Part shown: positions 35,752 to 45,421 of the stretch, one piece after another
Position numbering within the stretch: the first letter of the stretch is position 1
Layout: every line of letters starts with the position of its first letter
Assembly: GCF_018642165.1 (NCBI RefSeq)
Contig: NZ_JAHHZM010000019.1
Location: forward strand, 31,252 to 95,251
Direction of reading: 5' to 3'
Origin: Echinicola shivajiensis
GTDB taxonomy: Bacteria; Bacteroidota; Bacteroidia; Cytophagales; Cyclobacteriaceae
DNA length: 64,000 bases
Notes under the pieces: model-generated
Told to the model about the DNA's origin: nothing
What the model saw: the letters and a program-made list of their open reading frames with translations, nothing else
The model's database searches: none
Translations under genes and position numbers: made by a program

Positions 35752-38070
35752 TTATCTTTTTATCCACTTAGAAGTAAAAACTTCATCATTAGTAAAAATG
35801 GATATAATATAAATCCCAGTAGAAAGCTTTTTCAATTTTTGAGCTGCGGGGATTTGGAGATCTTTGACAAAACCTTCCAAGGTTTGAAATTCCAAACCTT
35901 GGATATCTTGAATTTGTATAATGCCCCACTTTGAATACAAATTCTCTGGCATTTGAAAATGAATATTTCCACTGGCATAAGGATTAGGAAAAACCTTAAT
36001 GGACTCAATATTATTCGTATCCCTTTTCAGCCCAAAAACAGGGGAAAACTCAATTTCTCCATATTTATCCACAGCCCCGATCTTATAATAGACCTGTGGA
36101 TAAATCCATGATACACTATCCTTGAACTGATATTTATCTATCAATCTATTTTTATTCCCTATTGGTGCTATTCCGATTAATTCAAACTTATCCACATTAA
36201 ACAAAGATCTATAGACCTCATAATAATCGATGTCTTTTGTCTTTTCAACCCTCCAAAACACCCAATTATCTGCCTCATCCCTTTTGGCAAAATAAGCCAA
36301 CCAATCCAGCGGAAGAATGGAAGCTGTAACATAGCTTCCTACAGTAAAATCTTTCCCATCCATTTCATCAAGAGACAGTTCCCTTCTTGCAAAAAACTCT
36401 CCACCAATATCTTCAGCAGCCAAGTGCTCTCCCGAAGCTGCAATATGATCGCCCACAATTCGAATGTCGTCAACATTATCCACAATTAGATCATCAGCAG
36501 ATATCTTAAGTGTCAAGTCGCTATTATCCGTCACTGAAGCATTAATAGTAAAATAACTATTGAGCTGATACAGGATATTTGTTCCATCATCATCCAAGAA
36601 GTTTGCATGATGGTCTACTCCAGGCACCTGTTGATAAGTAATAGAAAGCGCTGAATTTAAAGCAGTATGAACACCCTCAAATTGCACTTTTCTTATTCCA
36701 CCTTCATATTTATCCACAAAAGGAAAAGTAGCATTTGTGCTGTTTAAAACTACAGGAATTTGGCCATAGTGAAGCTGAATAAGTTTATGCCAACTACCCT
36801 CCGAATACTGGTAGGAACCTAAACCACTACTATTGATATATAAATCATGATTGGTAAAATCGATTTCTCCCTGCAACATCATAAAGTCATTGGTTACCTC
36901 CAGGTCATCATCAAAGCTGAGCATTCCTCCGGATTTGTCAACTTCCAAGTCTGATACAGAAAGTGCAAAACCTGCAATATCCTGGTCTGTTGTCCCGTTT
37001 ATCGTCAAGAAAGTGCTATTATCCAATATATTCCCACCTCCCAATCTCTCCATATCCCCTTTAACCTCTAATATCAGTGGCAACTCCTTTTGGGCATCAC
37101 CTTCAAAAACCAGGTGATTATATTCCCATGGCTCAACTGCTCCTAACATACTAGCGATTACGAAATTTTGATTCCCAGAATTTGAAGCATAATAAACTGT
37201 ACCATGAAAATTGACTGTAATAGCATTTATCTCAGGATCATTACCATTAAAAATCAACTCCCCACCATCTTCCAAATCCAACAAGGATGCTGGAACCAAG
37301 CCACTGGCTGATCGAAAAAGAATTCCTTCAGAACAATCCGATTCCAAACTTGCTCCATTCTCAATAATTAAATCCCCATAAGCCCCAATGACCGCTGGAT
37401 CATTATTAAATGAAAAGCTGGCACAGTCTGTACCAGGCACGCCTGCTTGTATTACTTTCCCAGCCTTAATCACAAATCTATTTGCCTTAACAGATTCCTG
37501 TATCCTTAAAATCTCACTAGGATCAGGATCAAAAACCATAGCATATTGGCTCCTCGTGCTAAAAGCACTCCAGGCCCCACTTGGAATAACCACCCTTGAA
37601 GTTCCTTTAAAAACAAGTTCGCTATTCACACTACTTCCAATCCAATCTATAGTATTCCAAGCTCCTCTTGGCGTACCTGGAACACTCCCTTCAAAAGCAT
37701 TTAGACTGCCATAAACCTCCAATTGATAGTCATTGATATCCAGTTTCTTTCCTGTACTAAGTTCAGCGTTCAGATAGAGTGATTGAACCTCCTCATTTTG
37801 TTGCAGTGTTATATGATGCCCAAATGCTATGTAGACATCATTATTTGCCCCAGGCTTTACAGTACTAGCATTCCAACTGCTTCCATCAAAAACCTCCCAA
37901 ATCAATATATCATCAAAATCTCCGCTTGAGATGGACTTATAAGCCCCGGTGGACTGGGCATAGCTATTCTGGGATAATATCCTTATGGTCATAAAAATTA
38001 TGGATATTATCTTGTAATTTCGTTTCGGGATAAAAGCCCCAAAAAAATCAAGAGTTATCAAAAAATTCAT
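35752..38070 (-). CDS. Secreted T9SS type A sorting-domain protein
   Basis: A 772-residue secreted protein. An N-terminal signal segment ends near AQS at residue 39. The region 40-110 (ISSGDFDDILIWEVFDGSSW, GHHITL) resembles a G8-like beta-helix domain. Long repetitive beta-rich sequence follows, including the GTTDQDIAG-type repeats. The last about 85 residues form a T9SS type A sorting domain: IKVFPNPYASGNIHF, then STGIYIISIFTN and a basic end WIKR. Such proteins are exported by the type IX system and anchored or released at the surface. No enzyme motif is visible; adhesion is a guess. Confidence 0.82.
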   Translation of the reverse strand: MNFLITLDFFGAFIPKRNYKIISIIFMTIRILSQNSYAQSTGAYKSISSGDFDDILIWEVFDGSSWNASTVKPGANNDVYIAFGHHITLQQNEEVQSLYLNAELSTGKKLDINDYQLEVYGSLNAFEGSVPGTPRGAWNTIDWIGSSVNSELVFKGTSRVVIPSGAWSAFSTRSQYAMVFDPDPSEILRIQESVKANRFVIKAGKVIQAGVPGTDCASFSFNNDPAVIGAYGDLIIENGASLESDCSEGILFRSASGLVPASLLDLEDGGELIFNGNDPEINAITVNFHGTVYYASNSGNQNFVIASMLGAVEPWEYNHLVFEGDAQKELPLILEVKGDMERLGGGNILDNSTFLTINGTTDQDIAGFALSVSDLEVDKSGGMLSFDDDLEVTNDFMMLQGEIDFTNHDLYINSSGLGSYQYSEGSWHKLIQLHYGQIPVVLNSTNATFPFVDKYEGGIRKVQFEGVHTALNSALSITYQQVPGVDHHANFLDDDGTNILYQLNSYFTINASVTDNSDLTLKISADDLIVDNVDDIRIVGDHIAASGEHLAAEDIGGEFFARRELSLDEMDGKDFTVGSYVTASILPLDWLAYFAKRDEADNWVFWRVEKTKDIDYYEVYRSLFNVDKFELIGIAPIGNKNRLIDKYQFKDSVSWIYPQVYYKIGAVDKYGEIEFSPVFGLKRDTNNIESIKVFPNPYASGNIHFQMPENLYSKWGIIQIQDIQGLEFQTLEGFVKDLQIPAAQKLKKLSTGIYIISIFTNDEVFTSKWIKR

Positions 38071-38117
38071 CGTTCAAAAAATTCGATGCATTTTAATTTA
38101 ATAAGATATTAAAAAAG

Positions 38118-39305
38118 ATGAAAAAAATAGGACTAATTTTTTCGATTATACTACTGACTACCAATTTATTAAGTGCTCAAGAATATAGAATCAGCCTTTT
38201 AACCTGTGATCCGGGAACTGAGCTATACAGTGTTTTTGGCCATAGTGCCGTAAGGGTTACTGATCAAAAAACCGGCAGGGATTTAGTATTTAACTATGGG
38301 ACTTTTGATTTTGATACGCCTAATTTCTACTTGAAATTTGCTCAAGGAAAATTGGACTACAAACTTAGCATAGGAACTTATCAATCCTTTATTAAACATT
38401 ATTCCTATGAGGGAAGAGCAGTAAGAGAACAGGTATTGGATCTCAATCCACAACAAGCAGCCAAAGCTGTCGAATTCCTGCAAATCAACTATCAACCTGA
38501 CAATCGCTATTACCGCTACGATTTCTTTTATGACAATTGTGCTACCAGGATCAGAGATATGCTGGAAGTAGTACTAGGCGACCAGTTAGAGTGGAAAAAT
38601 CCTGATGACGCTGAAGAAAAAACCTTCAGAAACTTGATAGATGAATATGTCCTTCCTTTACCTTGGGGAGACTTGGGCATTGACCTTGCCCTGGGGAGTG
38701 TGATAGATATTCCTGCCAATGAAAGACAAAAGCAATTCCTTCCTGACTATATGGAAGCAGCATTTGGTAGAGCTGAAATTGTTGGAGACGGTCCCACTAG
38801 GCAATTAGTGAAAAGCCAATCAACTGTCCTTGATCTTCCACCTGTTAATATTGAAAACAGTATCTTCAATCCCTATTTTCTTTTCTGGTTTATAGCCATT
38901 GTATTTATGGTGTTCACCTATATTGGCTTCAAAAAGAAAAGACTCTATATCGGCCTGGATCAGGGACTGTTTCTTGTACTCGGTCTTTTGGGTATAATGG
39001 TCATTTTCTTATGGTTTTTCACAGAACACACTGCCACCAAGTACAATTGGAACCTTTTATGGGCATTCCCCTTACACGGGGTTTTGGTATATGGACTTAG
39101 CCAGAAATACCCAGCAGAATGGGTAAAGAAATATTTGCTATTCGCCCTGATCTTGGCAGATGCAGCAATCGTCTTTTGGATATTAGGCTGGCAATCCTTC
39201 CACCCAAGTGTTTTGCCTTTCATCCTCGTAATCATATTAAGAACCAATTATCTCTACTACAACCTAGATAGGCTAAAAGCATATAAAAGGAATGTAAAAG
39301 TTTAG
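38118..39305 (+). CDS. DUF4105 membrane protein
   Basis: A 395-residue protein: signal peptide (1-20), extracytoplasmic domain (about 21-245) and a C-terminal block of about five membrane helices (from about 250). The domain belongs to DUF4105. It has a histidine (H42, FGHSAVRV) and a cysteine (C141, YDNCATRIRD) arranged as in permuted NlpC/P60 (YiiX-like) peptidase folds, so a hydrolase role is possible but is inference. It is divergent from the T9SS gene and 51 bases ahead of uvrB. Confidence 0.78.
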   Translation: MKKIGLIFSIILLTTNLLSAQEYRISLLTCDPGTELYSVFGHSAVRVTDQKTGRDLVFNYGTFDFDTPNFYLKFAQGKLDYKLSIGTYQSFIKHYSYEGRAVREQVLDLNPQQAAKAVEFLQINYQPDNRYYRYDFFYDNCATRIRDMLEVVLGDQLEWKNPDDAEEKTFRNLIDEYVLPLPWGDLGIDLALGSVIDIPANERQKQFLPDYMEAAFGRAEIVGDGPTRQLVKSQSTVLDLPPVNIENSIFNPYFLFWFIAIVFMVFTYIGFKKKRLYIGLDQGLFLVLGLLGIMVIFLWFFTEHTATKYNWNLLWAFPLHGVLVYGLSQKYPAEWVKKYLLFALILADAAIVFWILGWQSFHPSVLPFILVIILRTNYLYYNLDRLKAYKRNVKV

Positions 39306-39356
39306 TAAACTTTTACCCACTGAATAAACGTTAGTTAAGGACACTAAAGAAAAACC

Positions 39357-41393
39357 ATGGATTTCAAAATAATATCTGATTACAGTCCTACAGGAGATCA
39401 ACCAGCTGCCATCAAAAACCTCTCTGAGGGGATCAATGCAGGAGAACCATCCCAGGTGCTTTTAGGGGTAACTGGTTCGGGCAAAACCTTTACCGTTGCC
39501 AATGTAATTCAGGAAGTCCAGAAACCTACTTTAGTACTCTGTCATAACAAAACCTTGGCCGCCCAGCTTTACGGAGAGTTCAAGCAGTTTTTTCCTGAAA
39601 ATTCAGTAGAGTATTTCATTTCTTACTACGATTATTATCAACCAGAAGCCTTTATACCCACCAGCGGAGTCTATATCGAAAAGGACCTTTCCATCAATGA
39701 AGAAATAGAAAAACTTAGACTTAGTGCTACTTCTGCGCTGTTATCAGGGCGTAGGGATGTTATCGTAGTGGCATCTGTTTCTTGCATCTATGGTATTGGC
39801 AATCCAGAGGAATTTGGCAAGAATGTCATCAAACTTCAGGAAGGAGATAGAATTCCCAGAAACCAATTGCTATTCAAACTAGTGGATATCCTCTACAGCC
39901 GCGCCAATGCAGATTTTAAGCATGGTACTTTCAGGGTGAAGGGTGATACTGTGGATATCTTTGTGGCCTATGCAGACTTTGCCTACAGAATCTATTTCTG
40001 GGGCGATGAAATTGAAGCCATTCAGCGGATTGACCCGGCTACAGGCAAAAAATTATCAAGTGAAAAACTGATCACCATTTTCCCAGCCAACCTATTTGTA
40101 ACAGGCAGGGACGTAATAGATGTGGCCATCAAAGAAATCCAAGATGATTTGATGGCCCAGATTTCCTTTTTTGAAAAGGATATGCGATTGGAAGAAGCCA
40201 CCAGATTAAGAGAAAGAACCGAATTTGATCTTGAAATGATCAGAGAACTGGGCTATTGCTCAGGTGTGGAAAACTATTCCAGGTACTTTGATAGGAGAGC
40301 AGCAGGAGCAAGGCCTTTCTGCCTTTTGGACTATTTCCCTGATGATTTCTTGATGGTAATAGACGAAAGCCACGTCACCATTCCACAGATCAGGGCTATG
40401 TGGGGCGGTGACCGCTCCAGAAAAGTCAATTTGGTGGACTTTGGCTTTAGGCTACCTTCAGCATTGGACAACCGGCCACTTAAATTTGATGAATTTGAAT
40501 CCCTTACCAATCAACTCATCTATGTCAGCGCAACACCAGCAGATTATGAGCTGAACCAGACTGATGGTGTGGTGGTAGAACAGATTATTCGCCCAACAGG
40601 ACTTTTGGATCCTTTGATAGACGTGAGACCAAGTGGTAACCAAATTGACGACTTATTAGAGGAAATCGACCAAACCATTAAGCAAGGGAACAGGGTATTG
40701 GTAACCACCTTGACCAAAAGAATGGCAGAAGAACTGAACAAATTCTTGGAAAGGGCAGGCATCAAATGCCGATATATCCACTCCGAAGTAAAATCATTGG
40801 ACAGGGTGGAAATCCTCAGGGAATTAAGATTGGGAATTTTTGATGTTTTGGTGGGAGTTAACCTGCTAAGAGAGGGATTGGATTTACCCGAAGTTTCCCT
40901 AGTGGCCATTTTGGATGCAGATAAGGAAGGATTTTTGAGAAATGAAAGGAGCTTGGTGCAGACCATAGGTAGGGCAGCGCGGAATGAAAACGGCCGTGTG
41001 ATCATGTATGCCGATAAGGTTACCGCTTCAATGAAGCGCGCCATAGATGAAACGAAAAGAAGGAGAGGCATTCAGATTGCTTATAATGAAGAGCACGGAA
41101 TCACTCCAAAAACCGTAATCAAGTCCAAAGAAAAGATCATGGGACAAACCAAGGTGGCAGACAGTAAGAAGAATGCCAAGTATTATGATGATCACTTTAC
41201 GGATGATCAAGCCTTTGCGGCAGATCCTGTGGTACAATATTTGAGCAAGGATAAGCTGGAAAAATTAATCCCTCAAACCCAAAAACAAATGGAAAAAGCA
41301 GCCAAAGAACTTAATTTTATGGAGGCTGCCAGGCTAAGGGACGAATGGCAGGGATTAAAGAAAAGACTGGAAGAGCTCAAACGCATGGACTGA
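39357..41393 (+). CDS. uvrB: Excinuclease ABC subunit B
   Basis: UvrB is the damage-verifying helicase-like subunit of nucleotide excision repair that recruits UvrC. The 678-residue product has Walker A GVTGSGKT at 37-44, the beta-hairpin sequence [13 protein letters not shown] near 91-103, DESH-type helicase motif ([10 protein letters not shown]), the helicase motif [10 protein letters not shown] and a C-terminal UVR domain ([18 protein letters not shown], about 645-665). Preceded by DUF4105 gene by 51 bases; uvrA is 19 kb away. Confidence 0.97.
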   Translation: MDFKIISDYSPTGDQPAAIKNLSEGINAGEPSQVLLGVTGSGKTFTVANVIQEVQKPTLVLCHNKTLAAQLYGEFKQFFPENSVEYFISYYDYYQPEAFIPTSGVYIEKDLSINEEIEKLRLSATSALLSGRRDVIVVASVSCIYGIGNPEEFGKNVIKLQEGDRIPRNQLLFKLVDILYSRANADFKHGTFRVKGDTVDIFVAYADFAYRIYFWGDEIEAIQRIDPATGKKLSSEKLITIFPANLFVTGRDVIDVAIKEIQDDLMAQISFFEKDMRLEEATRLRERTEFDLEMIRELGYCSGVENYSRYFDRRAAGARPFCLLDYFPDDFLMVIDESHVTIPQIRAMWGGDRSRKVNLVDFGFRLPSALDNRPLKFDEFESLTNQLIYVSATPADYELNQTDGVVVEQIIRPTGLLDPLIDVRPSGNQIDDLLEEIDQTIKQGNRVLVTTLTKRMAEELNKFLERAGIKCRYIHSEVKSLDRVEILRELRLGIFDVLVGVNLLREGLDLPEVSLVAILDADKEGFLRNERSLVQTIGRAARNENGRVIMYADKVTASMKRAIDETKRRRGIQIAYNEEHGITPKTVIKSKEKIMGQTKVADSKKNAKYYDDHFTDDQAFAADPVVQYLSKDKLEKLIPQTQKQMEKAAKELNFMEAARLRDEWQGLKKRLEELKRMD

Positions 41394-41459
41394 TAAACAC
41401 TACTGATATTTGAAAATCAGGACATTATTTTTCCACCACCAATTGACAGAATATTACAC

Positions 41460-41897
41460 ATGAAAAAAATTTTAATGCTATTGGCTTTCCCGCTATTTTT
41501 GTGGGCAGGCAAGGAAGCACATGCACAGCAGGCAGCAGGCAGTTATTTGATATCAGGTGCCCTAGACCTAGTCAAAACTGATGTACCCGGAGTCATCAGA
41601 AGATACCAAATTGGTGCTGAAGCCAATTATTTTCACTGGCATAATATATCCTTTTCCGGTGGATATGAGTTTAACTATAATAGACCAAACCAAGTCAGCT
41701 TAGGTGGCAGGTTTTACCCATTGGAACCAGCCTTTATCAGAATGAGGGGCTTGGTTGGCAAGGATAGCGATATTGCTTTTGGGGCCGGTTATACCATTAA
41801 CCTGTCTTACAGATTACGTCTGGAGGGAATGGTGGATTATTATGCGGTAAGCAATGTAGCAGGTTTGAGAGCTGGACTGAGCTTTTTGATCAACTAA
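41460..41897 (+). CDS. Small outer-membrane beta-barrel-like protein
   Basis: A 145-residue protein with a signal peptide (1-22, cleavage after AHA) and alternating hydrophobic strands typical of a short outer-membrane barrel (EANYFHWHNISFSGGYEF, INLSYRLRLEGMVDYYAV), ending ...LRAGLSFLIN with a terminal hydrophobic-aromatic pattern. No family recognised. It is 66 bases after uvrB and 12 bases before the AlbA_2 gene. Confidence 0.6.
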   Translation: MKKILMLLAFPLFLWAGKEAHAQQAAGSYLISGALDLVKTDVPGVIRRYQIGAEANYFHWHNISFSGGYEFNYNRPNQVSLGGRFYPLEPAFIRMRGLVGKDSDIAFGAGYTINLSYRLRLEGMVDYYAVSNVAGLRAGLSFLIN

Positions 41898-41909
41898 AAC
41901 AATAAAGAA

Positions 41910-42551
41910 ATGACGCTTCAGGAAGTGACTAGACTGGCCCAAAAGGGAGAGGGTTTACATATTGAATTCAAAAAAAAGGCGTCACACCCTGAGAAGATTG
42001 TCAGAGAAATCATCGCTTTCTCCAACACAGAAGGTGGCTACCTCATGATTGGGGTGGATGATGATAAAACGGTAAGCGGACAAAGATATATTGAGGAGGA
42101 TGTTTATGTACTTGAAAAAGCCATGAAAGAAAAAATCCGCCCTACGGTAAATTATAAACTATCGATTATTCCTATAAATGAAAAAAAGGGAGTAGCGGTT
42201 TACCAGTTTGAAAAAAGCCCAAAAAGGCCCCATTTTTTATATGAAGACGGCCGAAAGAAATCCTATGTAAGAGTGGAAGACCGCACAGTTCAAGCCAGTA
42301 GGGAAGTTTGGGAAATCCTTCGCAGGGGTAAAAATGAAAAGAATATTATCTTCAACTATGGAGACAAGGAAACCAAACTCATGCAGGCCCTCAATGAAAA
42401 GGAATCCATTACCCTAAAGGAATTTTCCAAAATTGCCAGATTGCCTCGGTTTATTGCCTCAAAGACCTTGGTGAGATTGGTCCTGGCCAATGTCCTGCAG
42501 GTGGTTCCTCGAGAACAGGAGGATTTATTTAAGCTCAAGCATCTTTCCTAA
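41910..42551 (+). CDS. AlbA_2 (Schlafen-like) domain protein
   Basis: A 213-residue protein with an AlbA_2 domain (about 5-130), the fold formerly called divergent AAA_4. The motif EGLHIEFKKKASHPEKIVRE leads to AFSNTEGGYLMIGVDDD at 39-55. The C-terminal third is a short winged-helix-like region (NEKESITLKEFSKIARLPR). Such proteins are often annotated as ATP-binding transcriptional regulators; some bind nucleic acid. Function unknown. It overlaps the convergent recX gene by 17 bases. Confidence 0.78.
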   Translation: MTLQEVTRLAQKGEGLHIEFKKKASHPEKIVREIIAFSNTEGGYLMIGVDDDKTVSGQRYIEEDVYVLEKAMKEKIRPTVNYKLSIIPINEKKGVAVYQFEKSPKRPHFLYEDGRKKSYVRVEDRTVQASREVWEILRRGKNEKNIIFNYGDKETKLMQALNEKESITLKEFSKIARLPRFIASKTLVRLVLANVLQVVPREQEDLFKLKHLS

Positions 42552-43044
42552 TCTCCTCCAAAGCTGCTTGAACCAAGTCATTCTCAAATCCCCGGCTCAA
42601 CAAATACCGATGAACTTTTACCTTCTTTTTAAAAAGGTCAGTATCATGGGTCGTATCCCATTTCTTTTGAGTAAGTCCCAATAATGTCTCCCAGTAATCC
42701 TCGGGATCAATCTCCCTCATTCCCGATCTAATGCAATTAGCAGTAAGCCGATGCTGCTTCAGGCCCTGCTCAATCTTAATTTTTCCCCATTTCTTAAGGT
42801 TAAATTTGCCCCTCACATAGGATTGGGCAAATCGCTCTTCATTCAAAAAATTCTCAGTGATCATCAAAGAAATCAAGTCCTCCACTTCCTCACTGTAGAG
42901 GCCATAACTATACAGTTTATCCCTTACTTCCTGTTGGCTTCTTTCCTGATAGGCACAAAAAGCAGCGATCTTCACCTTGGCCTCCGAAGGACTTAGTGTT
43001 TTTTTCTGCTGCTCATTTGAATAATCTTTTCTTGGAAAGGACAT
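42535..43044 (-). CDS. recX: RecX regulatory protein
   Basis: RecX limits or stabilises RecA filaments. The protein is 169 residues from the ATG at 43044 (MSFPRKDYS), with a second ATG at 43062 also possible. The RecX fold is three-helix repeats: EVRDKLYSYGLYSEEVEDLI, ITENFLNEERFAQSYVRGK and a final LSRGFENDLVQAAL. It ends within the AlbA_2 gene, with an overlap of 17 bases, and is divergent from tpiA by 96 bases. recA itself is not in the window. Confidence 0.88.
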   Translation of the reverse strand: MSFPRKDYSNEQQKKTLSPSEAKVKIAAFCAYQERSQQEVRDKLYSYGLYSEEVEDLISLMITENFLNEERFAQSYVRGKFNLKKWGKIKIEQGLKQHRLTANCIRSGMREIDPEDYWETLLGLTQKKWDTTHDTDLFKKKVKVHRYLLSRGFENDLVQAALEEIRKDA

Positions 43045-43140
43045 TTTGTGTAATTTTAGCATCGAAATTGCTTTTCCTGCCTTACAAAAATCAGGAAATT
43101 TATTTACTCATCAAATATATCAAACCTAACCAAAATTATC

Positions 43141-43902
43141 ATGCGCAAAAAAATCGTCGCCGGTAACTGGAAAATGAACGGAACACAGGAAGAAGGTCAA
43201 AAGCTGACTTCTGAAATTGTCAATATGGTACAAGACGAACGCATCAACGATGTAATCGTAGTCTTAAACCCTCCATTTGTTCATGCTTCAAATGTAAAAA
43301 AATTGATCGGTGGAGTTCCTAACATCTTCCTAGGTGGACAAAACTGCTCAGATAAGGAATCTGGTGCTTACACTGGTGAAACTTCCGCTAAAATCTTGGC
43401 TTCTTTCGGCGCTAAATATGTGATCATCGGTCACAGTGAGCGTAGAGAATATTTCAACGAAAGCAATGAAGAGCTGACTGCGAAAGTTAAGCAGGCTCTT
43501 GCCAATGATTTGACGCCAATCTTCTGCTGTGGAGAGCCTCTTGAGATTAGAGAAGCTGGTACCCACGAAGATTATGTTAAGGAGCAGCTAACCGCCAGTC
43601 TTTTCGGTTTGACTGAAGAGGAATTCTCAAAAATCGTTATTGCTTACGAACCAATATGGGCAATCGGAACGGGTAAAACTGCCTCTTCTGACCAAGCTCA
43701 GGACATGCATGCAGCTATCAGAGCTCACTTAGCCTCTAAATATGGCCAAGCAATCGCTGATGGGACTTCTATCCTTTATGGAGGAAGCTGTAAGCCTGAT
43801 AATGCTGTGGAGATCTTCTCTAAAGCTGATGTAGACGGTGGTTTGATCGGTGGTGCTTCTCTTAAATCAAGAGACTTCGTAGATATCATCAAGTCATTCT
43901 AA
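43141..43902 (+). CDS. tpiA: Triose-phosphate isomerase
   Basis: TIM interconverts dihydroxyacetone phosphate and glyceraldehyde-3-phosphate in glycolysis and gluconeogenesis. The 253-residue protein has N9 and K11 (AGNWKMNGT), catalytic H98 (VIIGHSERRE), catalytic E170 (AYEPIWAIGTGKTA) and loop 6 at 171-181, plus the phosphate loop YGGSCKPDN. Length and motifs are complete. A strong terminator follows. Confidence 0.97.
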   Translation: MRKKIVAGNWKMNGTQEEGQKLTSEIVNMVQDERINDVIVVLNPPFVHASNVKKLIGGVPNIFLGGQNCSDKESGAYTGETSAKILASFGAKYVIIGHSERREYFNESNEELTAKVKQALANDLTPIFCCGEPLEIREAGTHEDYVKEQLTASLFGLTEEEFSKIVIAYEPIWAIGTGKTASSDQAQDMHAAIRAHLASKYGQAIADGTSILYGGSCKPDNAVEIFSKADVDGGLIGGASLKSRDFVDIIKSF

Positions 43903-43910
43903 ATATACCT

Positions 43911-43940
43911 AAGAGGCTGTCATATAAGACAGCCTCTTTA
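43911..43940 (+). terminator. Terminator after tpiA
   Basis: AAGAGGCTGTC (43911-43921), loop ATATAA, GACAGCCTCTT (43928-43938), an 11-base perfect stem followed by TAATTACC; the T-run is short but the stem is strong. Confidence 0.8.
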
Positions 43941-43981
43941 ATTACCTTTTTAAATATATTTTTACTTTTCCCTTTCAAATC

Positions 43982-44812
43982 ATGGATTACCTGGAGTTTA
44001 AAATCAACTGTACCGAAGAGTACAATGAAATTCTTATCGCCGAATTGGCCGAAGTGGGCTTTGATTCATTTTTGGAAACAGATCAAGGCATTGAAGCTTA
44101 TATCCAGGAGGATCTTTTTGACCGAACAGCCTACGATGAAGTCATAGAAAAATACCGTGAGGCAGCAGAAATAACCGTTGAAGAGGGAAAAATGCCCAAG
44201 GTCAATTGGAACGAAGAATGGGAAAAACATTACGACCCCATCTCCATTGGAAAAGATGTCTATGTTAGAGCTTCCTTCCATGCTCCATTGGAAGGGGTAA
44301 AACATGATATCCTTATCAATCCAAAAATGTCATTTGGTACCGGTCACCATGCCACTACTTACCTGATGCTTTCCCACCAGTTGGAAATTCCTCATAAGGG
44401 CAAAAGCATCATTGATATTGGTTCAGGGACCGGGATTTTAGCCATTATGGCTCATAAATTGGATGCTGCGCATATTGAAGCATTCGATATTGATAATTGG
44501 TGTGTGGAAAATGGCAATGAGAATTTTGAACTCAATGGGATCACTGATGTAAAAATGGGCCATGGCACTATCCGTGAAGTAAATCCTTCTGGACCATTTG
44601 ATATAGTATTGGCCAATATCAACAAAAATGTACTTCTGGATGAAATGGAGGTTTATGCTTCCTTGATGAAACCAAAGGCGAAACTATTGCTAAGTGGCTT
44701 CTATGAGCATGATGTACCCGATATCCAATACAGAGCAGAATCTTTAGGGCTTAAACTAAAGGGCCAAAAGGAAAAAGACAACTGGGCAGCGGTAGTCTTT
44801 GAGAAAGAATAG
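43982..44812 (+). CDS. prmA: Ribosomal protein L11 methyltransferase
   Basis: PrmA trimethylates ribosomal protein L11. The 276-residue protein has an N-terminal substrate-binding domain (about 1-100) and a class I methyltransferase domain with SAM motif DIGSGTGILAIMA at about 142-154, an acidic FDIDNWCVEN and the catalytic-side motif DIVLANINKNVL (NIxxxxL type). KMSFGTGHHATTYLM near 117 is typical. Nothing in its place suggests regulation; tpiA's terminator is upstream. Confidence 0.93.
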   Translation: MDYLEFKINCTEEYNEILIAELAEVGFDSFLETDQGIEAYIQEDLFDRTAYDEVIEKYREAAEITVEEGKMPKVNWNEEWEKHYDPISIGKDVYVRASFHAPLEGVKHDILINPKMSFGTGHHATTYLMLSHQLEIPHKGKSIIDIGSGTGILAIMAHKLDAAHIEAFDIDNWCVENGNENFELNGITDVKMGHGTIREVNPSGPFDIVLANINKNVLLDEMEVYASLMKPKAKLLLSGFYEHDVPDIQYRAESLGLKLKGQKEKDNWAAVVFEKE

Positions 44813-44821
44813 ATTTTAGGC

Positions 44822-44924
44822 TCTCGCAAAGAGTGCCAAGAAGACGCAGAGAACGCTAACGCTCATGAGTAATAAAAAAACTTTCCGAGCTTAGCGGTAC
44901 CTTTGTGGACTTTGCGTGAAAATA
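44822..44924. repeat. Degenerate palindromic repeat element between prmA and the Rieske gene
   Basis: Left arm TCTCGCAAAGAGTGCCAAG... and the reverse complement of the right arm, TTCACGCAAAGTCCACAAAG, run in the same direction. Both continue with GAACGCTAACGCTC versus GTACCGCTAAGCTC, so about 40 bases form an imperfect hairpin around a central ATGAGTAATAAAAAAACT loop. The unit resembles the CGCAAAG-rich intergenic repeats of many Bacteroidota. It separates the convergent genes prmA and Rieske. Confidence 0.6.
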
Positions 44925-44948
44925 CTATTTACCTCTTTTATTGGACCA

Positions 44949-45272
44949 TTAAACAAATATCTCTAGCCCCTCTTCCGTAAAATTGGTTTTATAAACTTCC
45001 AAATCCCCACAGCCTCCACCAGAAGTCAATTGGCCTGTATTCATATTAAAGCGATAAGAATGCAAAGGACAAATCACCTCTTCAAACCTATTGATATGCC
45101 CATCCTTTAGTGCAGCTCCTCGGTGTGGACAAAGCTGCTCAAATGCATATACTTTTTCCCCCAGTCTCACCACACAGAGCTTCTTGGCCCCTAATTGGGT
45201 CACCTTTATATTTCCCTCAGGCAACATGCCTTTTACATCTTCTTTTGACTGCCCCAATTTAAATTTACCCAT
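44949..45272 (-). CDS. Rieske [2Fe-2S] domain protein
   Basis: A 107-residue stand-alone Rieske ferredoxin-like protein (NirD or MocE type). The cluster ligands are visible: C48-P-H50-R-G (QLCPHRGAAL) and C68-P-L-H71 (VICPLHSYRF). The rest follows the small-ferredoxin pattern with no membrane segment. Its redox partner is not encoded next to it; a possible oxygenase or reductase partner lies elsewhere. Start ATG at 45272. Confidence 0.86.
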   Translation of the reverse strand: MGKFKLGQSKEDVKGMLPEGNIKVTQLGAKKLCVVRLGEKVYAFEQLCPHRGAALKDGHINRFEEVICPLHSYRFNMNTGQLTSGGGCGDLEVYKTNFTEEGLEIFV

Positions 45273-45421
45273 AGATTCGAAGATAAATGATTTCCCACGT
45301 AGTTAAAACAGAAAAACCATTGATTAATCACCATTTAAATAAAATCCACCAAAGATTGAAGAAGATATTACAGGTACTTGCTGAAATTTGTAAATTAGCT
45401 TAGTTAAAAAACCAAAATACC

